This document shows, piece by piece, positions 9,429-18,871 of a stretch of 64,000 bases of DNA. Where the stretch lies: positions 124,001-188,000 of the forward strand of contig JAAEPZ010000012.1 of assembly GCA_024231955.1 (NCBI GenBank), given 5' to 3'. How positions within the stretch are numbered: the first letter of the stretch is position 1; every line of letters begins with the position of its first letter. The stretch is from a bacterium (lineage in GTDB: Bacteria > Krumholzibacteriota > Krumholzibacteriia > JACNKJ01). A program made the translations under genes and the position numbers. The notes beneath the pieces are model-generated. The model made no database searches. It was not told the origin of the DNA and was given only the letters and a program-made list of their open reading frames with translations.

Positions 9429-9780
9429 GTCATACCTCCATGCCGGATCGAATCAAAAGAGGGGCATCAACGCGGCCGGCCTCCCGACGCGATTGAGGCC
9501 AGCCACTGACATATAAAGGAGGAACCACCCCGCGTCAATCGACACCGGACGTGTTCATCTGGAAATGAAATAACACACCCGCATGATCTCCTGCATACCT
9601 GAATCGGGTGATATCCCCTGCATAGTCGAGTGCCGGGGAGAGGTGACTCGACCGAATCCGGTCAATAATTAACCACGCCGGAGCCGTCGCCGCAAAAAGA
9701 TGTCAACTCGACGGTAATTCTGCCGATAACCGTTGAGGACTGCTTTTCATACCAGTTTCACACATTCGTGGAGGATGGCA
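9429..9780. other. Intergenic region between divergent genes
   Basis: A 352-base gap between a minus-strand and a plus-strand gene start. It should hold both promoters, but I see no strong -35/-10 pair, no RNA gene and no repeat. Confidence 0.35.
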
Positions 9781-10128
9781 ATGGTTAGTGACAGACCAAA
9801 GATCGCACAGGACGAGCTCTACCAGTTGATGCGCCTGGAGGAGCACAAGAAGTTCAACGAGCGGTGGGGCAAAGGGGAGAGATGTGAACTGATCGGTCTG
9901 GATTTTCGCGGTATCGACCTGCGCAAATTCGATGTGGCGGGGATCGATTTCACCAATTGCTATTTCCGCCAGGCCGACCTCAGGGGTGTCGATCTCAGCA
10001 CCTGCATACTCGAGGGGGCAAGTTTACTGGATGCGAAACTGTCCGGCACCTTCTTCCCCAAGAGACTGGAGGCGACGGAGATCGATCTCTCCAACCGGAC
10101 AGGCACGAGACTGAGGTATCGAGACTAG
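9781..10128 (+). CDS. Pentapeptide-repeat protein
   Basis: 115 residues from the ATG at 9781, which is six bases downstream of GGAGG; an ATG at 9775 sits too close to the ribosome binding site. The first 40 residues are charged and helical. Residues about 40-110 contain the A(D/N)LxX pentapeptide pattern (LIGLDFRGIDLRKFDVAGID, then FRQADLRGVDL, LEGASLLDAKLSG), which forms a right-handed quadrilateral beta-helix. Such proteins act as scaffolds, and some protect DNA gyrase, but this one is short and its partner is unknown. No signal peptide. A hairpin follows the gene. Confidence 0.8.
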   Translation: MVSDRPKIAQDELYQLMRLEEHKKFNERWGKGERCELIGLDFRGIDLRKFDVAGIDFTNCYFRQADLRGVDLSTCILEGASLLDAKLSGTFFPKRLEATEIDLSNRTGTRLRYRD

Positions 10129-10154
10129 CCGCGGCGATCCCGCCAGCCCAAGTC

Positions 10155-10182
10155 GGATCCTGTTCCGGAGAGAACAGGATCC
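10155..10182. terminator. Hairpin after pentapeptide gene
   Basis: A perfect 11-bp stem (10155-10165 with 10172-10182) with a 6-base loop. There is no U-tract, so it may be a weak or Rho-assisted terminator. Confidence 0.5.
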
Positions 10183-10482
10183 ATGCGAAATGTTTCGAGT
10201 TCACGCTCCCGCCGACAGATCCAACTCTCATCGCCCTCTCCGTTTCAGTGATTACATATCCTCACCGGCATCACATCAATACGTGCTACATGTGACCTTG
10301 ACGTAAAAAGCACTTTTGCTGCTCAATCCGGTTCCGGGAACTACTCGCGGGTATTCCCGTTGGAGATCTGATTCATTTTCGACATATCTGGCAAACAACC
10401 GGCAATAGGCGGGATTCGCGGAACGCTACGCTCGGAGTGGACTGAAGGATGCGGTTCAATCCCCGATTGCGGAGGGATCAAC
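10183..10482. other. Upstream region of larE
   Basis: About 300 bases with no gene. A TTGACG at about 10298 resembles a -35 box, but no -10 box lies at the usual distance. I see no riboswitch-like structure. Confidence 0.3.
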
Positions 10483-11316
10483 ATGGAAGCCGAACAGAAA
10501 CTGGAAAAACTGAAAGCAATCCTTCTGGATATGGGTAGCGTTCTGGTTGCCTTCTCTGGAGGTGTGGACAGTACGTTTCTTCTGCTGGTGGCGCAGGATG
10601 TCCTCGGAGATAAGACACTGGCCGTGACCGCACGCTCGGAAACCTACCCCGAACGTGAATACGAGGCGGCCTGTCATCTGGCACAGGAGATTGGAGCCAG
10701 GCATCTCACGGTCACTTCTCAGGAGCTCGACATCGATCACTTCGCCGACAACCCGCCCGACCGCTGCTACTACTGCAAGACGGAGCTTTTCAGCATCCTC
10801 AGGAGTGTTGCCCGGAAAGAGAATATGGACTGGGTGGCGGAGGGTTCCAATCACGATGACATTGGTGATTTTCGCCCCGGAATGACAGCCTGCAGGGAGC
10901 AGGGTGTCCGCAGCCCCCTGAAGGAGGCAGCCCTCACCAAAGACGACATCCGCCATCTTTCGAAGAGCATGAATCTCGCGACCTGGGACAAACCCTCCTT
11001 CGCCTGCCTGTCGTCCAGATTCCCCTACGGTGAGCGGATCACGGCTGAAAGTCTGGCTAAGGTCTCTCAGGCGGAGGACTACCTGCGCAGCTGCGGCTTC
11101 ACCCAGATTAGAGTGCGGCATCACGGCACACTGGCGCGGATTGAGGTGCTGCCTCAGGAGCTCTCTCGCCTCCTTGACGACAACCTGCGCCAAAAGATCC
11201 ATAGTCAACTCGAAGAGTATGGTTATACCTATGTTGCACTGGATCTGCGGGGTTACCGCTCAGGCAGCATGAACGAGACTCTGCCCGCGGATGTGATTCG
11301 GCAGTGCCGGCCATAG
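10483..11316 (+). CDS. larE: ATP-dependent sacrificial sulfur transferase LarE
   Basis: A 277-residue PP-loop enzyme starting at 10483 behind GGAGGGATC. The ATP-binding motif SGGVDS is at residues 25-30, and the family motif PSFACLSSRFPYG is at 171-183. C175 aligns with Cys176 of Lactobacillus LarE, the residue whose sulfur is given up to make the nickel-pincer nucleotide cofactor. The protein first adenylates the carboxylated nicotinate derivative, then forms a thioester through this cysteine. LarB, LarC and a lactate racemase LarA are not encoded nearby, so here larE stands alone. The extra cysteines in CYYC (95-98) are notable: some LarE proteins instead use an iron-sulfur cluster bound by three cysteines as a reusable sulfur carrier. 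A related PP-loop sulfur transferase role cannot be excluded. Confidence 0.9.
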   Translation: MEAEQKLEKLKAILLDMGSVLVAFSGGVDSTFLLLVAQDVLGDKTLAVTARSETYPEREYEAACHLAQEIGARHLTVTSQELDIDHFADNPPDRCYYCKTELFSILRSVARKENMDWVAEGSNHDDIGDFRPGMTACREQGVRSPLKEAALTKDDIRHLSKSMNLATWDKPSFACLSSRFPYGERITAESLAKVSQAEDYLRSCGFTQIRVRHHGTLARIEVLPQELSRLLDDNLRQKIHSQLEEYGYTYVALDLRGYRSGSMNETLPADVIRQCRP

Positions 11317-11766
11317 GGTGATTCAGGGTCAGAACATCGAGATCATCGCCATCAATATCGTCTGTGCTCTCCCTACCTGTCCCCCCCTAGGGGAGCTCCC
11401 GTTTCGCCGGCGTCGACGCCGCCCGGACACTGGGGATCCCCCTCAAGGCGATGGACAAGATCGGTAGGGAAGCCGGAGCCGAGGGTCCGGTAGATAGAGA
11501 TCGACAACTTGACCACAGAGGGCGGGGACGCACGACGCAGATGGATCCGGCGTGACTTGCCGTAGCCTGACCGCCCTACCGAAACACCCGGTAGTCGTTT
11601 CCGGCTCAGGATTATCCTCCCGCCACTTGTCAGACGTTTAAGGGATGTAATACAATGCTGTAGCGGGATACAGCTTTGCTGCGATCTGCGGATGTACCGT
11701 GGGATCCGATATGGCTCAGTGTCCTCAGTGAGCATCTCTTCATTACAAGCCGGAATGGGTATAACA
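11317..11766. other. 450-base intergenic region with a 14-bp palindrome
   Basis: No gene can be supported here. A perfect 14-bp palindrome (CGGCGTCGACGCCG) lies at 11408-11421. On the plus strand, an uninterrupted frame of about 50 codons covers about 11402-11551 and ends in TGA, but it begins just after an in-frame TAG, with no start or ribosome binding site; its composition looks protein-like, so it could be the remnant of a lost gene. The promoter for the downstream peptidase gene should be near the right end. Confidence 0.3.
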
Positions 11767-13464
11767 ATGTTGACCTCCAATAAACACCGCACCAAGGTTC
11801 TGGCCTTCCTGACCCTGGTTTTGCTGACCCTGGTTGCCTCAAACATCCTGCCGGCTTCCGCCCAAAATCATCGTTGCCTGCAATCGGAACTGCCCAAGCT
11901 GGATGCCCCCGCCGGGGAGATCCGAGCGGAGCTGAAAGCAGCGGACGCCTGGCACAGAAACGCCACGGCAGACCGGACACCCCCACCCGATCCCCAGGTC
12001 GGCGACACCTGGAACTGGTACATATGGGACCTGGGCGGCATGCCGGTGGCCAACCTCAAACCATGCACGGTGCGGGGCATGGGCGACAACTGCTACATCG
12101 TCGTCGACGACGAGGAGTGGAATGTCGGCATTGACCAGACGGATGTCGATCTGATCGTGGCCAAATTCGAAAGCCAGAGTCCGGGCAACTGGCCCACGCA
12201 GGGTATCTGGGATCTGAACACCAGCCACTTCGGCGCTCCCCCCAACCCTCTGGATGGTCTGGAGAGAATCTTCCTGCTCTACTACCGCTTCGACATCTCG
12301 TCCGATGGCTACTTCTGGGTTTTCGACCAGTATCCCGACGGAAGTCAGGACTGGGCCAGCAATGAGGCCGACGTGATATACATGGCCGTGGACAATGGCG
12401 ATCCCGCCGGAGACTACATGTGCGCCGTTGCCGCCCATGAGTTCCAGCATATGATCCACTTCAATACCGACAGCAACGAGAGCAGCTGGGTCGATGAGGG
12501 GATGGGCGAATTGGCCATGTGGCTCTTCGGCAACCCCGATCAGATCTCCTCCTTCAACACCAATCCCGACAACAGCCTGATTACCTGGGACGGCAACTGG
12601 GCCGATTATATCCAGACCTATCTCTGGTCCCTGTACATGTACGAGCAGTTCGGCGGCCAGCCGTTCATCTGGGATGTCTGCCACAACACGGCCAACGGCA
12701 TGGCCGGTTTCGAAAGCGTGCTCACGACACACGGCTTCGAGATTGATGCCGAGGAGATTTTCGGCAACTGGTCGGCCTGCAATTTCCTGGATGACACCAC
12801 GATCGCCGACGGTCGGTTCGGCTACGTCGGCGAAGAGCTGCCCCCGTTCAGCGCCTTCCGTCAGCACACAAGTTATCCCGCTTCAGGGAACGGTTCGGTC
12901 AAGAACTGGGGCACTGATTATATCCGCCTGAACGACATGCCCGGCGTGCCTATCTTCACCTTCAACGGCCAGGACACCAGGGATTTCCGTGTGGCGCTGA
13001 TGGCCGTGGACGCTCTCCTCCCCACCGTTGTCCGGTTTGTCGAACTCGACGGCGTCAATGACGGCAGTCTGAGTTTCACCGAGGCTCAGGGCTACGATCA
13101 GGTAATAGTCTCCATCGCCAACGTCTACAATTACTCCGCCGGCACCTACACCTATGAGGTCGAGATGGGCATCACCGGCATCGACGATGAGAACCCCTCG
13201 GCCGCCTTGGCGTTGTCCGCCTACCCCAATCCGTTCAACCCTCAGACCACCTTCAGCTTTGTGCTGTCCGAAGCGGCGGAGGTATCCCTCTCCATCTTCG
13301 ATCCCTCCGGACGCAGAGTCCGCGAAATTGAAGCGGGGCTGCTCGGCGCCGGCAGGCAGACCCTCGCCTGGACGGCCGACAACCTCCCCTCCGGACTATA
13401 CCTGGCGCGCCTCACGGTGGCGGGCAAGATCACGGATGAGACACGAGTAGTGTTGATGAAGTAA
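11767..13464 (+). CDS. Secreted HExxH metallopeptidase with sorting domain
   Basis: A 565-residue protein. I chose the ATG at 11767; an in-frame ATG at 11755 is possible because the ribosome binding site (GGAATGGG) is weak. Residues 1-33 form a signal peptide ending in ASAQ. The zinc site is AAHEFQHMIHF with HEFQH at 224-228, followed by WVDEGMGELAMW at 241-252, where E244 or E248 is the likely third ligand, as in gluzincin-type peptidases. The spacing resembles the M6/M30-type secreted peptidases, but I cannot assign the family securely. Residues about 480-565 are the FlgD-like sorting domain (YPNPFNPQTTF, SGLYLARL, final VVLMK). It is probably an extracellular or cell-surface protease. A strong terminator follows. 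Confidence 0.87.
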   Translation: MLTSNKHRTKVLAFLTLVLLTLVASNILPASAQNHRCLQSELPKLDAPAGEIRAELKAADAWHRNATADRTPPPDPQVGDTWNWYIWDLGGMPVANLKPCTVRGMGDNCYIVVDDEEWNVGIDQTDVDLIVAKFESQSPGNWPTQGIWDLNTSHFGAPPNPLDGLERIFLLYYRFDISSDGYFWVFDQYPDGSQDWASNEADVIYMAVDNGDPAGDYMCAVAAHEFQHMIHFNTDSNESSWVDEGMGELAMWLFGNPDQISSFNTNPDNSLITWDGNWADYIQTYLWSLYMYEQFGGQPFIWDVCHNTANGMAGFESVLTTHGFEIDAEEIFGNWSACNFLDDTTIADGRFGYVGEELPPFSAFRQHTSYPASGNGSVKNWGTDYIRLNDMPGVPIFTFNGQDTRDFRVALMAVDALLPTVVRFVELDGVNDGSLSFTEAQGYDQVIVSIANVYNYSAGTYTYEVEMGITGIDDENPSAALALSAYPNPFNPQTTFSFVLSEAAEVSLSIFDPSGRRVREIEAGLLGAGRQTLAWTADNLPSGLYLARLTVAGKITDETRVVLMK

Positions 13465-13515
13465 AGCGAACCCGGGTAAAACGCTGATTTTGGCCTCTCC
13501 GGCCAAACCCGAAAC

Positions 13516-13557
13516 GTCACCAGTGTTGTGCCTCGCACAGCGCTGGTGACTTTTTTT
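13516..13557 (+). terminator. Rho-independent terminator
   Basis: Arms GTCACCAG (13516-13523) and CTGGTGAC (13543-13550), with further pairing inside (TGTGC with GCACA), are followed directly by seven T residues. It ends the peptidase transcript. Confidence 0.9.
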
Positions 13558-13624
13558 GTCGCCCTATACCTTTATGACATTGCGACTTAGCATAACCACC
13601 AACCTGAAGGGCAAAAATAGGGGG

Positions 13625-13653
13625 TTGCCAAACACCTCAACCTGAGCTAGTAT
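13625..13653 (+). promoter_or_regulatory. Sigma-70-type promoter of the ArsR-rhodanese/RND operon
   Basis: TTGCCA (13625-13630) and TAGTAT (13648-13653) are 17 bases apart, matching 5/6 and 4/6 of the consensus. Transcription would start near 13660, about 30 bases before the first gene of the operon. Confidence 0.6.
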
Positions 13654-13664
13654 TTGCGCAGTTG

Positions 13665-13678
13665 CTTAAATACTTAAA
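13665..13678 (+). promoter_or_regulatory. Possible ArsR operator
   Basis: Two copies of CTTAAA (13665-13670 and 13673-13678) lie just downstream of the predicted transcription start and before the gene for an ArsR-family repressor. The AT-rich repeat in a GC-rich genome and its position fit an autoregulatory operator. This is inference from position. Confidence 0.4.
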
Positions 13679-13690
13679 CAGGGGGCGTAA

Positions 13691-14365
13691 ATGCAGGACC
13701 GTAGTGAGGCGCTTGGGCAATTCAAGGAGAAGCTCTACGAGCAATTCGGCGTTCTGGGCCGAGCGATATCCAGTCCACGGCGATTGGAGCTGCTGGACCT
13801 GCTCTGCCAGGGTGAGCGCAGCGTCGAGCACCTCGCCGATGAGATGGGGCTGACCTCGGCCAATGTCTCTCAGCATCTGCGGGTACTCAAGGAGGCCCGC
13901 CTGGTGGAGGCCACCAAGGATGGCCTCTACATGTACTATCACATTGCCGATCCCGCAGTGGTCAGCTTCTGGGTCGGATTCCGCCAACTGGCCATGAGCC
14001 GGTTGGCTGAAGTCCGTGAGCTCCTCCGCTCGTTTCAGAGTGATGAGGAGTTCGAAGCCATCGACCCGACCGAGGTGCAGCAACGTCTGGCCGAGGGTTC
14101 GATCTACCTGTTGGATGTCAGACCCGAAACGGAATACCGCTGCGGACATCTCCCCGGCGCGGCATCCCTCCCGCTGGCCGATCTCAATGACAAACTCGGC
14201 GAAGTGCCCACCGACCGGGAGGTGGTGGTCTACTGCCGGGGACCATTCTGCATCATGGCCGATGAAGCCGTGCGCGCAATGCGTGAACGGGGCATCAAGG
14301 CCCGCAGTCTCAAGGAGGGCCCCATGGAATGGCGTGCCCTGGGTATGGATCTGGAAACCAATTAA
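13691..14365 (+). CDS. ArsR-family repressor fused to a rhodanese domain
   Basis: A 224-residue two-domain protein. Residues about 20-95 are a winged helix of the ArsR/SmtB family (ISSPRRLELLDLLCQGERSV, then TSANVSQHLRVLKEARLV as recognition helix). Residues about 125-222 are a rhodanese domain with YLLDVRPETEYRCGHLPGA and the active-site loop CRGPFC (C182-C187), where C182 would carry a persulfide. ArsR-rhodanese fusions are known, and the likely signal is a sulfur species such as sulfide, persulfide or polysulfide. The two regulatory cysteines of BigR/YgaV-type sensors are not both obvious; only C39 lies in the DNA-binding domain, so sensing may use the rhodanese cysteines. It is the first gene of a five-gene operon and probably represses it. 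Confidence 0.9.
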   Translation: MQDRSEALGQFKEKLYEQFGVLGRAISSPRRLELLDLLCQGERSVEHLADEMGLTSANVSQHLRVLKEARLVEATKDGLYMYYHIADPAVVSFWVGFRQLAMSRLAEVRELLRSFQSDEEFEAIDPTEVQQRLAEGSIYLLDVRPETEYRCGHLPGAASLPLADLNDKLGEVPTDREVVVYCRGPFCIMADEAVRAMRERGIKARSLKEGPMEWRALGMDLETN

Positions 14366-14430
14366 CCGATGAGTGACCGCCTGACTGGTCAGGGCAAGGT
14401 CGCTACAAGCACAACACGTTAGAGGTCATT

Positions 14431-16800
14431 ATGCGCAAGTCAAAACACAGGCTCGTAACTTTTGCAGTCGAGCACCCCAAATGGGTGATGGGTCTGGCGA
14501 TCCTGCTTACGGTGGTCATGGGCTCCTTCATCCCTCGGGCTCTCATCGATACGGATCCAGAAAACATGCTCAGTCCCGATGAACCCGTGCGGGTCACCCA
14601 CACGCGGATCAAGGAGGAGTTCAGCCTTTCGGAGTACCTCGTGCTGGGCTTCACCGGCGAGACCGATCTGTTGACCCCCGACTTCACGGAGCGTCTCGGC
14701 CTTCTGGTGGGCGCGATCGAGGAGATGGAGGGTGTCGTCGCCGACGACATCATGGCCCCCTCCACGGTTGACGACATCTACCGCACGCCGGACGGCTCCA
14801 TGGTTGTCGGTGAGCTGACCGATGAACGGATGGGGTGGGCGGAGCAGCCGAGCATCACCGCAAAGATCGCCTCCAACCCCATGCTCAAAGGCAAGCTGGC
14901 CTCTGAGGACGGGCGGGTGCTGGCCGTTTACATCCCGCTGGCGGAGAAACGTTACGCCCATATGGTCTCCACCGCCATTGAGGCGGAGATGGCGAGCATA
15001 GGCGGCTTCAACGACTACCACATCACCGGTCTGCCGGTGGCGCAGGATACCTTCGGCAAGGAGATGTTCAAGCAGATGGGTCTCTCCGCCCCCATGGCCG
15101 GACTGTTGATCTTCCTGCTGATGCTCTTCTTCTTCCGCAAGGCGGCCGTCGTAGCGGCCCCCATGATCATCGCGATAATGACGGTCGTGATCACCATGGG
15201 CGCGTTGATCGCCATGGGGTTCACGGTCCACATCATGAGCTCGATGATCCCCATCTTCCTGATGCCCATCGCGGTTCTGAACTCCATCCATATACTGTCG
15301 GAGTTTCATGAGCGCTATCAGAAGTCCGGCTCCCAGCGCAAAGCCATCACCTCCACCATGGATGAGCTCTTCAAGCCGATGATCTTCACCACCGCCACCA
15401 CCGTGGTGGGTTTCGGCTCCCTGATGAGCGCCTCGATCCCCCCCGTGCGCGTATTCGGCGCCTTCGTCGCCGGTGGCGTGGCGGTGGCCTGGCTGCTGTC
15501 GGTCACCTTCAACCCCGCCTATGCCGTGCTGCTGCGCAAGAGGACCCTCTCGGGATTCGGCCGTCAGGATGAGAGCGCCGGTCTCATGGGCAGAGCCGTC
15601 CCTGCAGTGGGCCGTTTTGCGGTCAGCATGCGTTGGCCGGTGCTCCTCTTCACCGTCGCGGCCCTGGTGGTCAGCGCCTACGGCATCAGCAACATCGTCG
15701 TCAACGACAACCCGACCAAGTGGTTCAAACCCGATCACTCCATCCGTGTCGCGGAGCGGGAACTGGGTTCCAAGCTGGCCGGCACCTACATGGCCTACCT
15801 CGAATTCGACGCCGTCGACACGAGCGAAGGCTCCGTCAAGACACCGGAGGCCCTGCTCTACATGGATGGCCTGCAGCGTCGTCTGGAAACGCTGCCTCAG
15901 GTCGGCGCCACCACAGGTCTCACGGACATCGTGAAGAAAGTTCGCTTCGAATTGAGCGACGGCGACTCCACCAGGCACTCGATCCCCGATGATGAACAGG
16001 AGATCGCCCAGGAGCTCTTCCTCTATGAGGTGGCCGGCGGCAACCCGGACGACCTCTACAAGTTCATCAATCCCGACGGCGACAAGGCCGTGCTCTGGAT
16101 ACAGCTCAAGGATGGCGACAACCAGGCGGTCATCGAAATGCTGGATGAGGCCCAGGCCTATATGACCGCAGTGGCCAAGCCCGCAGGACTCAACACCGAC
16201 TGGGGCGGTCTGACCTACATCAACGTGATCTGGCAGGACAAGATGGTCATCGGTATGCGCAACGCCCTGCTCGGCTCCTTCGTGGTCGTACTGCTGATGA
16301 TGATCTTCCTGCTGCGCTCGGTCTTCATGGGGCTGATCTCCATGATCCCGCTCACGGTGACGATCTCCATCGTCTACGGTTTCGTGGGGTTGAGCGGCAA
16401 GACCTACGACATGCCCATCGCCGTTCTGAGTTCTCTGACACTCGGCCTCTCCGTGGACTTCGCCATCCACTTTCTCAAACGGGGTCAGGAGCTGTACAAG
16501 CGACACAAGAATCTTGACCGCACACTCGAGGAGCTGTTCCAGGAACCGGCCCGCGCAATCTCCCGCAATATCGTGGTGATCGCCCTGGGCTTTGTCCCGC
16601 TGCTCTTCGCGATCCTGGTGCCCTACATCACCGTAGGGATCTTCTTCCTCGCCATCATGGCCCTGTCCGGCGGCGCGACCTTCCTGATCCTGCCCGGACT
16701 GATCCGCCTGCGCGGCGAGAGCGCATTCAAACCCTGGGGCGCCCGGGCAGAAACCTGGACACCCCGCATCAAAGAGAACATTGCCAAGGAGGCAAACTGA
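14431..16800 (+). CDS. RND superfamily (MMPL-type) exporter
   Basis: A 789-residue inner-membrane protein with the duplicated MMPL/patched layout: a helix near residues 15-35, a large periplasmic domain, five helices (about 215-370), another single helix (about 395-420), a second periplasmic domain and a last helix bundle (about 610-760). It starts at 14431 behind GAGGTC. Members move lipids, hopanoids and other hydrophobic molecules with the proton gradient. The next two genes encode a LolA-like periplasmic protein and an outer-membrane barrel, so the exporter probably hands a lipid-like cargo across the periplasm. The TGA stop overlaps the next start by one base (TGATG), which indicates translational coupling. 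Confidence 0.92.
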   Translation: MRKSKHRLVTFAVEHPKWVMGLAILLTVVMGSFIPRALIDTDPENMLSPDEPVRVTHTRIKEEFSLSEYLVLGFTGETDLLTPDFTERLGLLVGAIEEMEGVVADDIMAPSTVDDIYRTPDGSMVVGELTDERMGWAEQPSITAKIASNPMLKGKLASEDGRVLAVYIPLAEKRYAHMVSTAIEAEMASIGGFNDYHITGLPVAQDTFGKEMFKQMGLSAPMAGLLIFLLMLFFFRKAAVVAAPMIIAIMTVVITMGALIAMGFTVHIMSSMIPIFLMPIAVLNSIHILSEFHERYQKSGSQRKAITSTMDELFKPMIFTTATTVVGFGSLMSASIPPVRVFGAFVAGGVAVAWLLSVTFNPAYAVLLRKRTLSGFGRQDESAGLMGRAVPAVGRFAVSMRWPVLLFTVAALVVSAYGISNIVVNDNPTKWFKPDHSIRVAERELGSKLAGTYMAYLEFDAVDTSEGSVKTPEALLYMDGLQRRLETLPQVGATTGLTDIVKKVRFELSDGDSTRHSIPDDEQEIAQELFLYEVAGGNPDDLYKFINPDGDKAVLWIQLKDGDNQAVIEMLDEAQAYMTAVAKPAGLNTDWGGLTYINVIWQDKMVIGMRNALLGSFVVVLLMMIFLLRSVFMGLISMIPLTVTISIVYGFVGLSGKTYDMPIAVLSSLTLGLSVDFAIHFLKRGQELYKRHKNLDRTLEELFQEPARAISRNIVVIALGFVPLLFAILVPYITVGIFFLAIMALSGGATFLILPGLIRLRGESAFKPWGARAETWTPRIKENIAKEAN

Positions 16801-17597
16801 TGAAGTTCCGTATGACCCTGCTCACGACTTTGCTGCTTATGGCCATTGGCGCCGGCATCGCCCAGGCCCAGGACGCCGCCCAGATCATGACCGCCGCCCA
16901 CAAGGCCTACTACTACGCCGGTGACGGCGGCCAGGCCAAGGTGCAGATGGTGCTCACCGACAAGAAGGGGCGCACCCGGGAGCGCAATTTCTGGATGTTG
17001 CGGCGCGATATCGAGGATCTGGGCGACCAGAACTACTACACCTATTTCATCACGCCAGCCGACGTCCGCAAAACCGGTTTCCTGGTGCACAAGCATGCCG
17101 ACGGCAACGACGACCGCTGGCTCTATGTGCCGGCGCTGGATCTGGTCAAGCGGATCGCCGCCGACGACCGTTCCGGCAGCTTCATCGGTTCCGACTTCAG
17201 TTTCGAGGATGTCTCCGGACGCCTGCCCTCGCTGGATAAGCACGAAATGGCCGGCGAGGATACCGTTCTGGATCGCGCCACCTGGAAGATCCGCAGCGAA
17301 CCCAAGGACACCGGTACCGCCGAGTGGGAATACAAGTTCACCTGGATTTGCCAGGAGACCGACCTCCCGCTGAAAGAGGAGTTCTACAAAAAGGGCAAGC
17401 TGGCGAAGGTCTTCGAAGTCGGCGCCATCGAGCTGGTCGAGGGTTTCCCCACCGCAACCGTCCGCAAAATGACAGATGTGAAACGTGGTAAATTCACCTC
17501 GCTCAACTTCGAGGAGATCACCTACAGCATCAAACTGAAAGCCGGCGATTTCACCGAGCGTCTGCTCAAGAATCCTCCCCGCGAGTACACGAGGTAA
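16800..17597 (+). CDS. LolA-like outer-membrane lipoprotein-sorting protein
   Basis: A 265-residue exported protein with a signal peptide (residues 1-23, ending in AQAQ). The mature part resembles the LolA-like beta-sheet family often encoded beside MMPL exporters: GGQAKVQMVLTDKKGR, TYFITPADVRKTGFLV, DRWLYVPALDLVKRI and SFIGSDFSFEDVSGR are characteristic. The fold is an open half-barrel that shields an acyl chain, so the protein probably carries the exported lipid to the outer membrane. It overlaps the exporter gene by one base and sits four bases before the barrel gene, so the three products almost certainly work together. Confidence 0.9.
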   Translation: MKFRMTLLTTLLLMAIGAGIAQAQDAAQIMTAAHKAYYYAGDGGQAKVQMVLTDKKGRTRERNFWMLRRDIEDLGDQNYYTYFITPADVRKTGFLVHKHADGNDDRWLYVPALDLVKRIAADDRSGSFIGSDFSFEDVSGRLPSLDKHEMAGEDTVLDRATWKIRSEPKDTGTAEWEYKFTWICQETDLPLKEEFYKKGKLAKVFEVGAIELVEGFPTATVRKMTDVKRGKFTSLNFEEITYSIKLKAGDFTERLLKNPPREYTR

Positions 17598-17601
17598 CAA
17601 C

Positions 17602-18858
17602 ATGCGTAAAATGATTCTCTCTCTTATGCTCTTGACGGCACTGGGCGGCACCGCCGTCGCCCAGCCGCTGCTCGGCGGTTTCGTGGAGTACAACCAGGCC
17701 CTCCGAGTCGACGAGAACCTGGCTCTGGACGGCGGTCTCCCCTTCGGCGAGCGGGCCTATCCGCGAAACGAGCTGCGCGCCCAACTCACCGTTCAGGACG
17801 GCTTGGGCGATGCGGAATTCTATCTCCGCTTCGACCTGCTCAGCGACGGCACCGCCGGCGAACGCAACTCGGTCGACCTGCGTGAAGGCTACCTCAAGCT
17901 CTATCCCGCCAGTTGGCTGGACATCAAGATCGGCAGGCAGGTGGCTACCTGGGGGACGGGTGATCTCGTCTTCGCCAACGACCTTTTCGCCAAGGACTGG
18001 CAGGCCTTTTTCACCGGTCTTGACGATGCCTACCTCAAACCTCCCCAGGATCTGCTCCGTCTGAGCATCTACAAGGGGAACGTCACCGGCGAACTGGCCC
18101 TCTCGCCCAGGTTCACCCCCGACACCCTGCCCGACGGGAGCCGCATCGCGGCTCACAGCCCCTTCCCTGGCGGCATGCCGCCGATCGTGGAGCCCGCGGC
18201 GACCCTGGAGAACGGGGAGTTCTTCGCCCGCCTCTTCGGCAACCGGGGGAGCATCGAGTGGGCACTCTACGGTTATCAGGGCTTCTGGCCGACGCCGCAG
18301 CAACTGGTGCAGACCCCGATCCCCGAGGAGACCCATGTCACCTACCCCGGGCTCCGCTCGGGTGGCGCCAGCCTGCGCGGTCCCCTGGGTCCGTTCCTCC
18401 TCAACCTCGAGAGCGCTTACTATCATTCGGTGGACGACTCCGCGGGCGACAATTCCATGATCCCCAATTCAGAGATCAGAACCATCGTCGGCATCGAGAA
18501 ATCGCTGGGCGGCGACCTGATGGTCAGCGGCCAGTGGTACGGCATCTCCATGCTGAAGCATGACCTCTACCTGGCCGACACCATGTCGGGCGGTCCGGCC
18601 TTCAAGGAGTTGCGCCAGTACCTCACCACCCGCGTCACCAAGATGGCTCTGGACCAGAACCTGACGCTGTCCCTCTTCGGCTTCTACAGCCCGACGGACG
18701 ACGACTGGCATCTTCGCCCCAGCATCGCCTACAAGGTCACCGATACCGTCAAGGCCACTCTGGGGGCCAACCTGATGGATGGCGACGACACATGGACCCA
18801 GTTCGGCCAATTCGCCGACAACGGCAACGTCTACTTCAGACTGCGTTACAGTTTCTAG
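17602..18858 (+). CDS. Outer-membrane beta-barrel protein of an RND export operon
   Basis: A 418-residue protein with a signal peptide (residues 1-20, ending in VAQP) and a run of alternating amphipathic strands ending in the aromatic C-terminal strand YFRLRYSF, typical of outer-membrane barrels that need the BAM machinery. Motifs such as DLREGYLKLYPASWLDIKIG and the following GTGDLVFANDLF resemble the DUF1302/alginate-export-type porins found next to MMPL exporters and LolA-like proteins. It probably completes an envelope-spanning lipid export route. It lies four bases after the LolA-like gene. Confidence 0.85.
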   Translation: MRKMILSLMLLTALGGTAVAQPLLGGFVEYNQALRVDENLALDGGLPFGERAYPRNELRAQLTVQDGLGDAEFYLRFDLLSDGTAGERNSVDLREGYLKLYPASWLDIKIGRQVATWGTGDLVFANDLFAKDWQAFFTGLDDAYLKPPQDLLRLSIYKGNVTGELALSPRFTPDTLPDGSRIAAHSPFPGGMPPIVEPAATLENGEFFARLFGNRGSIEWALYGYQGFWPTPQQLVQTPIPEETHVTYPGLRSGGASLRGPLGPFLLNLESAYYHSVDDSAGDNSMIPNSEIRTIVGIEKSLGGDLMVSGQWYGISMLKHDLYLADTMSGGPAFKELRQYLTTRVTKMALDQNLTLSLFGFYSPTDDDWHLRPSIAYKVTDTVKATLGANLMDGDDTWTQFGQFADNGNVYFRLRYSF

Positions 18859-18871
18859 GAGGGGAGATACA

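Noticed and set aside
11402..11551. About 50 codons of protein-like sequence on the plus strand
   Set aside because: It begins right after an in-frame stop and has no start or ribosome binding site; at most a gene remnant.
14440..16506. 688-codon open frame on the minus strand
   Set aside because: Antisense to the RND exporter, very rich in His, Asp and Gly, with no recognisable domain.
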